64,000 nt of DNA from CALNYZ01 sp942490945 (GTDB taxonomy: Bacteria > Pseudomonadota > Gammaproteobacteria > UBA6429 > Thiohalophilaceae), in the NCBI GenBank assembly GCA_942490945.1, contig CALNYZ010000018.1, forward strand, positions 62,001 to 126,000, written 5' to 3'. Both the position numbers and the translations under genes were made by a program. Shown here one piece after another: positions 16,134 to 24,483 of this stretch. Position 1 is the first letter of the stretch. Each line of letters opens with the position of its first letter. The notes below the pieces were generated by a model. The model saw only the letters and a list, made by a program, of their open reading frames with translations, had not been told where the DNA came from and ran no database searches.

Positions 16134-17134
16134 CAAATAATTTATTGAGTAAAAATATTCTGGTTGTTGGTCTTGGATCAATGGGTAAGCGACGTGTAAG
16201 AAACTTGATTGAATTGGGCGCAAAAAATATTTATGGTTTTGACACAAATATCAGTCGTTCTGATGAGGCGAAGACAAAATACAATATCGGTATATTTGAC
16301 ACTTGGGAAAAAGTTACTAAACAAGTATTCGATTATTGGATAATTTCAACGCCCCCTCTCCAGCACCTTGGCTATGCAATCGAAGGGCTAAAAAGTGGAG
16401 CACATATTTTTACTGAAGCAGATCTGCCTGATAAACGCATTTATGAAGTAATAAAATTAAGAGACAAAACTAATCGGGTAGCAGTACCTTCTTGTACGAT
16501 GCGATATTTCTCTGGACCAGCAACTATTAGAAGACTGTTAAGTGAAAATAGAGTTGGAAAACCTTTAATCATGACATATCAGACCGGTCAATATTTGCCT
16601 GACTGGCATCCATGGGAAGATATCTCAGATTATTATGTTTCAAAAGCAGAAACCGGGGCAGCGAAAGAGATTGTTCCGTTTGAATTGAGTTGGTTGGTCG
16701 AATTGTTTGGAAAAGTACACGATATTAAGGCTCTGAAAGGGAAGTCAGGTTTGATTAAAGCAGATATAAATGATTACTATCATATACTGATTAAATTTGA
16801 TTCCGGACTCGCAGCACATATATTGGTAGACGTTATTTCGCGACCTGCTGTTAGAAATCTTCGTCTCAATTGCTCTGAGGGGACAATAGAATGGAACCAG
16901 GAGATGGAATCTGTTCGTTATATAAAACATAGCGATGTTGCATGGAAAAATATAGCACTGGATAAAGGAGCTATTGAGTCAGGTTATATTAACCCGGACA
17001 ATCCATATGCAGATGAGATAAGCAATTTTATAAGTGCCAGTATAAAGAATGAAAGATACCCCTATAGCTATGAAGATGAAGACTACGTGCTTGACATGCT
17101 GAAAAAAATCGAGAATCTTGAATATGAAATATGA
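16130..17134 (+). CDS. Gfo/Idh/MocA-family oxidoreductase, atypical catalytic motif
   Basis: 334 residues. Rossmann fingerprint LVVGLGSMGKRRVRNL at the N-terminus, then the Gfo/Idh alpha/beta domain. In most relatives the catalytic lysine lies in an EKP motif; here the aligned segment reads FTEADLPD, so the lysine is missing. A HPWEDISDYYVS block and ETGAAKEIVPFELSWL follow. The usual reaction is NAD(P)-dependent oxidation/reduction of a sugar hydroxyl. Overlap by 4 with the upstream gene and 11 with the downstream aminotransferase points to a keto-sugar intermediate that is then aminated. Loss of the EKP lysine makes the exact chemistry uncertain. Confidence 0.8.
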   Translation: MTNNLLSKNILVVGLGSMGKRRVRNLIELGAKNIYGFDTNISRSDEAKTKYNIGIFDTWEKVTKQVFDYWIISTPPLQHLGYAIEGLKSGAHIFTEADLPDKRIYEVIKLRDKTNRVAVPSCTMRYFSGPATIRRLLSENRVGKPLIMTYQTGQYLPDWHPWEDISDYYVSKAETGAAKEIVPFELSWLVELFGKVHDIKALKGKSGLIKADINDYYHILIKFDSGLAAHILVDVISRPAVRNLRLNCSEGTIEWNQEMESVRYIKHSDVAWKNIALDKGAIESGYINPDNPYADEISNFISASIKNERYPYSYEDEDYVLDMLKKIENLEYEI

Positions 17135-18416
17135 TTCAAAGTTAACACACGCTCTAATACCAGGTGGCGCACACACTTACAGTAAAGGTGATGATCAGTT
17201 TCCATCTAACGCACCAAAATACCTCGAAAAAGGTAATGGTGCCTATGTATGGGATGAAAATGATAACAGATATATAGACTGGACGATGGGTTTACGTACC
17301 ATGACGCTTGGTTACAATTGTGAAAGTGTAGACAATGCTGCAATCAAGCAAATAAAAAAAGGTCTGAATTTTGGCAGACCGTCTTATATCGAAACAGAGC
17401 TTGCACAGGATCTGGTTGATATTATTCCAAGTGCAGAAATGGTCAAGTATGCAAAAAATGGCTCGGCGGTTACAACAGCCGCCGTAAAGCTGGCAAGGGC
17501 ATACACCGGAAGAAAGTATGTTGCATTCTGTAAAAATCACCCGTTTTTTTCTTTTGATGACTGGTTTATTGGAACTACAGAAGTAAAGTCAGGTATACCT
17601 GATTCATTTACTGATTACTCGTTACCATTTCAATATAATAATATAGACAGTCTTGCAGGTATTTTTGAAAAATTCCCCGGAGATGTAGCTGCAATCATTC
17701 TTGAGCCATGTGTATCTGATAGCCCGCAAGATAATTTTCTCGAGAGAGTTGCGGAGATGGCAAAAATCAACGGGACGGTTTTGATTTTTGATGAGATGAT
17801 TACGGGCTTTCGTTGGCATCTGGGTGGTGCACAAACTTACTTTAACGTAATACCTGACATGTCGACTTTTGGGAAAGGAATTTCAAATGGATACTCAGTC
17901 TGTGCGCTGGTAGGCAAGAAAGAAATTATGAATCTGGGTGGAATAAACCATGCTGAGGAACGTGTATTTTTACTCTCGTCGACGCATGGAGCAGAAAACT
18001 CAAGCTTGGCAGCGGCCAGAGAATGTCTCAGGATATACAGGGAAGAACCGGTCATAGAGCACTTATGGGATATTGGTAAACAATTAATTGATGGTATGAA
18101 TGAACTTGCAATGCAGTTTGAAATTAATGAGTATTTTCAGGCATTTGGTTATGGTTGTCGTCCTGAATACATATGCAGAGATAGTGAGAAAAAGATATCC
18201 TTACCTATGAGGACATTATTCATGCAAGAAATGATACGTAAAAAAATATTACTTGCGTATATAGTTCCATCATATGCTCATCAAAGTGAGCACGTCGAAA
18301 AAACGTTGTCAGCCGTCAAAGAGGCACTCAAAGTGTATAAAGCAGCACTGAGTGATGGATGGAATAAATATCTTGAAGGCGATGTAATTAAACCTGTTTT
18401 TAGAAAATATAACTAG
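17124..18416 (+). CDS. Class III aminotransferase, glutamate-1-semialdehyde aminomutase-like
   Basis: 430 residues from ATG 17124 (a TTG at 17118 is an alternative; the ATG overlaps the stop of the previous gene). The N-terminus IPGGAHTYSKGDDQFP is typical of the HemL-like branch. EMVKYAKNGSAVTTAAVKLAR is the cofactor phosphate site, LIFDEMITGFRW holds the pyridine-N Asp, and STFGKGISNGY supplies the PLP lysine, Lys251. In glycan loci this branch aminates keto-sugars rather than making 5-aminolevulinate, consistent with the oxidoreductase just upstream. It ends module A. Confidence 0.85.
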   Translation: MKYDSKLTHALIPGGAHTYSKGDDQFPSNAPKYLEKGNGAYVWDENDNRYIDWTMGLRTMTLGYNCESVDNAAIKQIKKGLNFGRPSYIETELAQDLVDIIPSAEMVKYAKNGSAVTTAAVKLARAYTGRKYVAFCKNHPFFSFDDWFIGTTEVKSGIPDSFTDYSLPFQYNNIDSLAGIFEKFPGDVAAIILEPCVSDSPQDNFLERVAEMAKINGTVLIFDEMITGFRWHLGGAQTYFNVIPDMSTFGKGISNGYSVCALVGKKEIMNLGGINHAEERVFLLSSTHGAENSSLAAARECLRIYREEPVIEHLWDIGKQLIDGMNELAMQFEINEYFQAFGYGCRPEYICRDSEKKISLPMRTLFMQEMIRKKILLAYIVPSYAHQSEHVEKTLSAVKEALKVYKAALSDGWNKYLEGDVIKPVFRKYN

Positions 18417-18466
18417 AACTCAGACGTTGTATTGGATCTGGGTTACATTCCAAAATAATTTTATCC

Positions 18467-19480
18467 ATGAATCATTGTTTTATTATTGCTGAAGCTGGTG
18501 TTAACCACAATGGTGATATCGATCTTGCACATCAACTGATAGACATTGCAGCGGATGCCGGAGCTAATGCTGTTAAATTCCAGACATTTAATGCAGAAGA
18601 ACTGGTAACCAGCTCTGCACCCAAGGCAAGTTATCAAATCGAGACTACAAATCGTAATGAATCACAGCTTAAGATGTTACAGCAATTACAACTTGCTACT
18701 GATGCTTATCCAGAGCTTATTGAACATTGCAGAAAAAGGGGAATTTATTTTTCTTCGACTCCATTTGATATTAAGAGTATTGAATTTCTGGACAAGTTGG
18801 GTGTTCCATTTCATAAAATTCCCTCTGGTGAGATTACAAATTTTCCACTTATACGGAACATTGCAAAACAGGGTAAACCGGTTATCTTGTCTACTGGTAT
18901 GGCAAATACAGATGAAGTAAAGGCAGCAGTTGGTTGGTTGTCCAATAATTCCAGCGATAACTCATTTTTACCTCCATTAACAGTATTACATTGTGTTTCT
19001 GCATACCCGGCACCATACGAAGATATTAATCTAAGCTGTTTAAGTGTGTTGGCGAATGAATTATCTGTTCCGATAGGACTTTCAGATCATAGCCAAGGTA
19101 TAGCAATTCCTATTGCTGCAGTCGCGATGGGAGCCACAGTTATAGAAAAACATTTTACTGTTTCACATTCGCTTGAAGGTCCTGACCATAGAGCCTCACT
19201 CGAGCCTGATGAGTTAAGAGCAATGATTGAAGGTATTCGTAATGTAGAAAAAGCAATTGGAAACGGCATCAAAAACCTTACACCAAGTGAAGAAGAAAAT
19301 ATAACCATCATACGACGAAGTATTGTCGCAAAGAGAAATATTAAAGCAGGAGAAACGTTTACAGAAGAAAATCTGGCGACAAAACGCCCTGCAACCGGTT
19401 TGTCGCCTGCACTGTGGAATAGTATCCTTGGGCAAAAAGCAAAACGAATGTTTGTTAAAGATGAAAATATTGAACTATAA
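18467..19480 (+). CDS. neuB: NeuB-family nonulosonate synthase (canonical, with SAF domain)
   Basis: 337 residues. All canonical motifs are present: AGVNHNGD, VKFQTF, SSTPFD, HKIPSGEITN, LSTGM, HCVSAYPAPYEDINL, GLSDHS, EKHFT, GPDHRASLEPDEL. The SAF domain (SIVAKRNIKAGETFTEENLATKRP) follows. It condenses PEP with a ManNAc-type six-carbon sugar (ManNAc or its 2,4-diamino-6-deoxy analogue) to a nine-carbon sialic/legionaminic-type acid. NeuD- and NeuC-like genes follow at once, the gene order of sialic/legionaminic clusters. The substrate (ManNAc or 6-deoxy-diNAc-mannose) is not decided by sequence alone; the LegC-type aminotransferase in this module favours the latter. Confidence 0.92.
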   Translation: MNHCFIIAEAGVNHNGDIDLAHQLIDIAADAGANAVKFQTFNAEELVTSSAPKASYQIETTNRNESQLKMLQQLQLATDAYPELIEHCRKRGIYFSSTPFDIKSIEFLDKLGVPFHKIPSGEITNFPLIRNIAKQGKPVILSTGMANTDEVKAAVGWLSNNSSDNSFLPPLTVLHCVSAYPAPYEDINLSCLSVLANELSVPIGLSDHSQGIAIPIAAVAMGATVIEKHFTVSHSLEGPDHRASLEPDELRAMIEGIRNVEKAIGNGIKNLTPSEEENITIIRRSIVAKRNIKAGETFTEENLATKRPATGLSPALWNSILGQKAKRMFVKDENIEL

Positions 19481-19486
19481 CTGTAC

Positions 19487-20134
19487 ATGAAAGAAGTAAT
19501 CGTATTGGGTTCGGGAGGGCATGCACGAGCAGTAATTGCCACTATTGAAGAAAACAAGGATTTATACATTGCTGCGGTGCTAGATAACAACGAAAGCAGA
19601 ATTGGCTGTTCAATCAAGGGTCATATAATTTGTGGAAATGACTCAGAGCTGGATGGGCTGATTAACAAGGGTATAACACATGCAATAATTGGTATCGGTT
19701 CTGTCAAGTCCAATAACCACAGAATTATTATTTTCAGGAATCTAAAAGAGAAGGGTTTATTTATACCTGTGTTGTGCCACCGTTCATCAATATTATCTGG
19801 CGAAGTTACTTTACGTGAAGGTGTACAACTTATGGCTGGAACCATACTTCAAGAAAATGTTCTTATAAGTGAAAACACAATTATAAACACAGGCACGATA
19901 GTTGAGCATGATACTAAAATTGGCGCACACTGCCATATAGCGCCTGGTGTAACAATAGGCGGTGAAGTAGATATTTCGGATGGTGTCTTCGTTGGGATAG
20001 GCTCAACTATTAAAAATGGAATAAAAGTTGGAAAAAATGCAATTGTAGGTGCTGGTAGTGTGGTTATTTCTGATGTAAGGGAAAATTCGATAGTTGCAGG
20101 AGTACCAGCAAAGCAGATTAATGTTAATGAATAA
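19487..20134 (+). CDS. neuD: NeuD/PglD-type hexapeptide-repeat sugar O/N-acetyltransferase
   Basis: 215 residues. An N-terminal Rossmann-like subdomain (VIVLGSGGHARAVI) is followed by left-handed beta-helix hexapeptide repeats (MAGTILQENVLISENTIINT, HIAPGVTIGGEVDI, IGSTIKNGIKVGKNAIVGAG) and the closing VAGVPAKQI. It transfers acetyl from acetyl-CoA. PglD/LegH N-acetylates the 4-amino group of UDP- or GDP-linked sugars, and NeuD O-acetylates sialic acid. With a LegC-type aminotransferase in the same module, an N-acetyltransferase (LegH-like) role is plausible. It starts 6 bases after neuB and overlaps neuC. Confidence 0.88.
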   Translation: MKEVIVLGSGGHARAVIATIEENKDLYIAAVLDNNESRIGCSIKGHIICGNDSELDGLINKGITHAIIGIGSVKSNNHRIIIFRNLKEKGLFIPVLCHRSSILSGEVTLREGVQLMAGTILQENVLISENTIINTGTIVEHDTKIGAHCHIAPGVTIGGEVDISDGVFVGIGSTIKNGIKVGKNAIVGAGSVVISDVRENSIVAGVPAKQINVNE

Positions 20135-21299
20135 AAGAGTCATAGGTGTAGTTACTGGTGGTCGTGCTGAATATGGCTTACTGGCACCGCTTATTAAGAA
20201 AATAAAGTCGGATCAAGCTCTGGAGTTGCGACTTTATGTAACAGCCATGCATCTATCACCTCAACATGGTAATACATATAAAATTATTGAAAATGACGGA
20301 TATACCATTAACGAAAAGGTGGAAATGTTAATTTCATCTGACAAACCAGAAGCGATTGCAAAATCTATAGGTTTGGGAATGATAGGTTTTGCAGATGCCT
20401 TTAGAAATAACAAGCCTGATATCCTTGTTATGCTGGGTGATAGATATGAATTATTGTCATCTGCAATTGCTGCGATGATTCAAAGAATTCCAATTGCACA
20501 TTTACACGGCGGTGAGTCCACTGAAGGCCTGATTGATGAAGCTATTCGTCATTCAATTACAAAAATGTCTCACTTTCATTTTGTATCTACAGATAAATAT
20601 CGTAAAAGAATTATACAGATGGGTGAAAATCCGGAATATATTTATAATGTTGGTGCAATAGGTCTTGATAATATACGTTCTATGAAACTGATGACCAGAG
20701 ATGAGCTCGAGCAGTCATTTGATATTAAATTTGGGAAACAGGTCTTTCTGGTAACATATCATCCAGTTACCCTTGAAAGCGGTTCATCAAAAGCGCATAT
20801 ACACAGCCTCCTGTCTGCATTAAATCAATATCATGAAGCAACAATAATATTTACACAACCAAACGCAGACACGGATAGTAATATTATTGCAGATGAAATT
20901 AGAAAATATGTTTATGACTATTCAAAATATTGCAGATATATTGAAACCTTGGGTCAAATCAAATACTTAAGTATGTGTTCAGTTTCAGATGCGATAATTG
21001 GAAATTCATCTAGTGGAATAATTGAAGTACCCAGTTTTCATGTTCCTACGGTCAATATCGGTGACAGACAAAAGGGCAGGTTAATGCCTGCATCTGTCAT
21101 TAACTGTTCATCAGATGAGAAGTCTATAAAGTCAGCAATTGATAAGGCATTGGATAGAGAATTTAAAGCATCGATTGGATCAATTAAAAATCCATATGGT
21201 GATGGAAATACGGCAGACAAAATTATTGAAATATTAAAAAAGGTTGGTATTAGTGATAAAGTTCTAAAAAAATCTTTTTTTGACCTGAATTGCCAATAA
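20127..21299 (+). CDS. neuC: NeuC/LegG-type hydrolysing NDP-sugar 2-epimerase
   Basis: 390 residues from ATG 20127, chosen because relatives begin MNKRV-x-V-x-TG-x-RAEYG (as does the copy at 49539). Longer in-frame starts overlap neuD further. Motifs: TGGRAEYGLL, LGDRYELL, HLHGGESTEGLIDEAIRHSITKMSH, GNSSSGIIEVP, GDRQKGRL. It inverts C2 and releases the nucleotide, giving ManNAc or 2,4-diacetamido-6-deoxy-mannose, the substrate of the neighbouring NeuB. Overlaps neuD by 8 bases. Confidence 0.92.
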   Translation: MNKRVIGVVTGGRAEYGLLAPLIKKIKSDQALELRLYVTAMHLSPQHGNTYKIIENDGYTINEKVEMLISSDKPEAIAKSIGLGMIGFADAFRNNKPDILVMLGDRYELLSSAIAAMIQRIPIAHLHGGESTEGLIDEAIRHSITKMSHFHFVSTDKYRKRIIQMGENPEYIYNVGAIGLDNIRSMKLMTRDELEQSFDIKFGKQVFLVTYHPVTLESGSSKAHIHSLLSALNQYHEATIIFTQPNADTDSNIIADEIRKYVYDYSKYCRYIETLGQIKYLSMCSVSDAIIGNSSSGIIEVPSFHVPTVNIGDRQKGRLMPASVINCSSDEKSIKSAIDKALDREFKASIGSIKNPYGDGNTADKIIEILKKVGISDKVLKKSFFDLNCQ

Positions 21300-21300
21300 G

Positions 21301-22185
21301 ATGAATATTTTATTAATTGGAACAGTAAAATTGTCCAGATCCTGTCTGAGTACCATGATAAAAAATAATTACTTACCGGCAGGTGTTGTAACTAAATCTG
21401 CTTCAAGTTTTAATGCTGATTATGCGCCAATGAATGATATATGCGAAGAATATAGCATACCTTATATCTATGCAGATGATGTTAATGCAGAAGTGATTTA
21501 TAACTGGATATTAAACATAAAACCTGATGTTATTTTGTGTATTGGTTGGTCACAATTATTGTCAGCAAAGATCCTTTCAATACCTCCGCTTGGGACAATT
21601 GGATATCATCCGGCATGTTTACCAAACAATAGAGGTCGACATCCTGTTATTTGGGCGCTGGTTCTGGGTTTAAAACAAACCGGGTCAACATTTTTTATGA
21701 TGGATGAAGGTGCAGATTCCGGCGATATAATATCGCAGACATTAATTGATATTTATGAAAGCGATAATGCAGAGAGTCTGTACGAAAAAATAGACTACAC
21801 CGCACGAAATCAGTTGATCAGGATACTTCAGGACTTACAACAAAACAGACTACGAAGACAAAAACAGGACGAAACGATTTCTAATTACTGGCGAAAAAGG
21901 TCAAAAAAAGATGGTGAAATTGACTGGCGTATGAGTAGCACTGCGATACATAATCTGGTACGTGCTCTCTACAGGCCATATCCTGGTGCATCTGTTTTAG
22001 TAAATGGTCGGGAATATAAAATTTGGAAGACAGAAATTTGCAGGGAAGTAATAGACGTAAATATCGAACCAGGCAAGATAATATCATGCGATAGAAATAG
22101 AGTTCTGGTAAAAACATACGATGGTGCGCTATACCTTGTAGAGCATTCAATCGAAACAAGTCTTGAAAAAGGAAGTTATTTGTGA
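21301..22185 (+). CDS. Sugar N-formyltransferase (methionyl-tRNA formyltransferase fold)
   Basis: 294 residues. Formyl-transferase N-domain with GYHPACLPNNRGRHP (His103) and MDEGADSGDI (Asp139), matching the catalytic His and Asp of FMT/ArnA. The catalytic Asn of NxH is Gly here, as in several polysaccharide-locus members. An FMT-like C-terminal domain (KDGEIDWRMSSTAIHNLVRALYRPYPGA) follows. It would move formyl from N10-formyl-THF to an amino group on a sugar. The next gene overlaps by 4 bases and is a PIG-L deacetylase, which could expose that amine. An N-formyl nonulosonate is the inferred outcome. Confidence 0.85.
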   Translation: MNILLIGTVKLSRSCLSTMIKNNYLPAGVVTKSASSFNADYAPMNDICEEYSIPYIYADDVNAEVIYNWILNIKPDVILCIGWSQLLSAKILSIPPLGTIGYHPACLPNNRGRHPVIWALVLGLKQTGSTFFMMDEGADSGDIISQTLIDIYESDNAESLYEKIDYTARNQLIRILQDLQQNRLRRQKQDETISNYWRKRSKKDGEIDWRMSSTAIHNLVRALYRPYPGASVLVNGREYKIWKTEICREVIDVNIEPGKIISCDRNRVLVKTYDGALYLVEHSIETSLEKGSYL

Positions 22186-22850
22186 GCAGGCGTGTATTGG
22201 TAGTATCAGCACACCCGGACGATGAAACGCTTGGTTGTGGAGGAACGTTACTAAAGCAGAAAGCAGCTGGAGATGATATTTATTGGCTGATTGTGACTTC
22301 ACCGTGGGTTCCAATGTTCAAAAAAGAATTTCTTGAGATAAGAAAAAATCAGATTAATAAAGTAAAGGAAGCTTACGCTTTTTCGGATGTTTTCGAATTG
22401 GGTTTTCCAACTGCAAGACTTGCGCAGGCAGATGAATCGGAATTAATCTCGAAGATTAGAAAAATTGGAAACGAAATTTTCCCTGACATAGTTTATGTAG
22501 TAAATCGCCATGATGTTCACAGTGATCATAGGGTTACATTTGATGCTACATGGGCCGCTTTTAAGTCTTTTGCACAGAAAAAGCCGGCGGATATTATTTG
22601 TTTTGAAACTGTGTCGTCTACGAATATGGCAGCACCATATGTAGGTAACCAGTTCATCCCTAATATGTATTCAGGTATTAATGAATTTATTGATGAAAAG
22701 ATTAGAATTTTTGGGTTGTATGAAACCGAAAAACAAATTGCGCCTGGCCCAAGATCTGATGAATCTATCAGAGCGCTGGCAATGAATAGAGGAACAGTTA
22801 TTGGAGCAGAATATGCCGAGGCATTTATGTTGATGAGAGCAATTATTTAA
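22182..22850 (+). CDS. PIG-L/LmbE-family zinc N-deacetylase
   Basis: 222 residues, GTG start overlapping the preceding stop (GTGA). The metal motif AHPDDE gives His11, Asp13, Asp14 and Glu15; the second metal motif HSDH is His113-His116. LGCGGTLLKQKAAGD is typical. It hydrolyses N-acetyl groups from sugars (as in GlcNAc-PI, mycothiol or bacillithiol routes). Being coupled to a formyltransferase, it probably removes an acetyl group that is then replaced by formyl. Confidence 0.9.
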   Translation: MSRRVLVVSAHPDDETLGCGGTLLKQKAAGDDIYWLIVTSPWVPMFKKEFLEIRKNQINKVKEAYAFSDVFELGFPTARLAQADESELISKIRKIGNEIFPDIVYVVNRHDVHSDHRVTFDATWAAFKSFAQKKPADIICFETVSSTNMAAPYVGNQFIPNMYSGINEFIDEKIRIFGLYETEKQIAPGPRSDESIRALAMNRGTVIGAEYAEAFMLMRAII

Positions 22851-22855
22851 TAATT

Positions 22856-24358
22856 ATGCGGTATAAACAAAGAAAAAATCTGTCAGCATTATTTTTAAAT
22901 GCAGATGCAACTATATTTGATGCAATAGCTGTAGTTGATAAAGGTGGGTTTGGTGTTGGCTTGGTAGTTGATAGTAATAATAAGCTATTAGGTATTGTGA
23001 ATGATTATGATATACGCAGAGCAACGTTAACTGGCCGTCATCTGGAAAAATCGATAAAAGAGTTCATAAACGAAAACCCGTTTACAATTAATGTAAGTGT
23101 TGATGTGGATGAAGTATTTTCAATTATGCAGCGCACATCAAAATATCAAATACCGGTAGTTGATGATAACAATACGGTCGTTGACCTTATAACAATTTCA
23201 GACTTTATTGACTCGATACCGCTGGCAGCACCACATATTGGAAAAAATGAATGGAATTATGTAAAAAAATGCCTGGATACAAGCTTTGTATCTTCTGTAG
23301 GGCAATATGTTGAAACCTTTGAACATTCAATTTCTGACTATGTAGGTTCAAAATATGCAGTTGCAACGAATAGCGGTACCAGCGCACTGCATACAGCGTT
23401 ATTGTCATTAAGAGTTAATCCTGGTGACGAAGTGCTTGTTCCTGCACTCAGTTTTATTGCACCAATAAATGCAATTTCCTATTGTATGGCTTCACCTGTA
23501 TTTATTGATTCCGATACTGCAACACTCGGTGTTTCTGCTAAATCATTGGAGGAGTTTTTAGATGAGAATGCAGATTTACGTACAGACGGGTGTTCCTATA
23601 ATAAAAAAACCAATGCAAAAATAGCATGTTTAATTGTAGTACATGCTTTCGGGCACCCCGTTGATATGGATCCAATTACTGAGTTATGTGAAAAATTTAA
23701 TATTTCTATTGTTGAAGATGCAGCTGAGAGTTTAGGTAGTACATATAAGAGTCGTCAAACAGGTACAATTGGAAGAATTGGTGTCTTCAGTTTTAATGGC
23801 AACAAGATAATTACAACCGGCGGTGGTGGAATGCTTGTTACAGACGATGAAGCAATTGCAAGGCGCGCATATCATTTAACTACACAGGCGAAAAGTGATT
23901 CATTAAAATATGAGCATGATGAAATCGGGTATAATTACAGACTAAGCAACGTACTTGCAGCCATTGGTGTCGCGCAGATGGAGCAGATTTCTGGTTATAT
24001 CGAATGCAAGCGAAAAATTGCAGAATCATACCAGCAATTGTTGAATGATACAGAAAATTGTAACGTATTCGTTGAACAGCCATGGGCAAAATCTAATTAT
24101 TGGTTGAACACAATATTTGTACCAAAAGAACTAAAGAATATACTGATTCAGGATCTTATTAATATCAGTGTTATGGCAAGACCAATTTGGGAATTAAATA
24201 ATAGACATCCAATGTATCGAAAAATGCAATGTGTGAAACTTGATAATGCAAGAAATTTACATGCAACAGGGATAAATCTACCTTCTAGTGTTAATCTTGA
24301 TCGTCAATCTATAGAAATAATTTGTCATGAAATACAAAAAACATTAAAAAATGCGTGA
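22856..24358 (+). CDS. legC: CBS-pair fused to LegC-type DegT/DnrJ aminotransferase
   Basis: 500 residues, about 120 longer than LegC-type aminotransferases. Residues 1-120 form two CBS motifs (LLGIVNDYDIRRATL and VVDLITISDFIDSIP). Residues ~122-500 are a DegT/DnrJ/EryC1 aminotransferase: SVGQYVETFEHSISDYVGSK, TNSGTSALHTAL (PLP phosphate), VEDAAESLGS (pyridine Asp), SFNGNKIITTGGGGM with PLP lysine Lys317, NYRLSN. The SFNGNK-TTGGGG pattern is that of LegC/PglE-like 4-aminotransferases of 4-keto-6-deoxy sugars. The N-terminal CBS pair resembles the one on PtmE (50753) and may bind a nucleotide. It is the only DegT-type aminotransferase in the window. Confidence 0.9.
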   Translation: MRYKQRKNLSALFLNADATIFDAIAVVDKGGFGVGLVVDSNNKLLGIVNDYDIRRATLTGRHLEKSIKEFINENPFTINVSVDVDEVFSIMQRTSKYQIPVVDDNNTVVDLITISDFIDSIPLAAPHIGKNEWNYVKKCLDTSFVSSVGQYVETFEHSISDYVGSKYAVATNSGTSALHTALLSLRVNPGDEVLVPALSFIAPINAISYCMASPVFIDSDTATLGVSAKSLEEFLDENADLRTDGCSYNKKTNAKIACLIVVHAFGHPVDMDPITELCEKFNISIVEDAAESLGSTYKSRQTGTIGRIGVFSFNGNKIITTGGGGMLVTDDEAIARRAYHLTTQAKSDSLKYEHDEIGYNYRLSNVLAAIGVAQMEQISGYIECKRKIAESYQQLLNDTENCNVFVEQPWAKSNYWLNTIFVPKELKNILIQDLINISVMARPIWELNNRHPMYRKMQCVKLDNARNLHATGINLPSSVNLDRQSIEIICHEIQKTLKNA

Positions 24359-24483
24359 GTATTAAATGAATATTCAAATTAAACTTGAAAACGAACATCA
24401 TTGCTTGGCCTTAAACAATAAGGTGTTTATGAATCTTGCACAGATAATTGTGTATATATTATAAAGAGATAAGACGCAAAATA

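Noticed and set aside
17124..18416. Assignment as hemL (glutamate-1-semialdehyde aminomutase for haem)
   Set aside because: Despite the fold, it is embedded in a sugar module and its active-site surroundings differ; a sugar aminotransferase role is more likely.
19087..19617. 176-residue open frame on the minus strand
   Set aside because: It lies antisense to the well-supported neuB and neuD genes, its translation is Ser/Ile/Ala-rich without domains, and there is no ribosome site. It is a shadow of conserved coding sequence.
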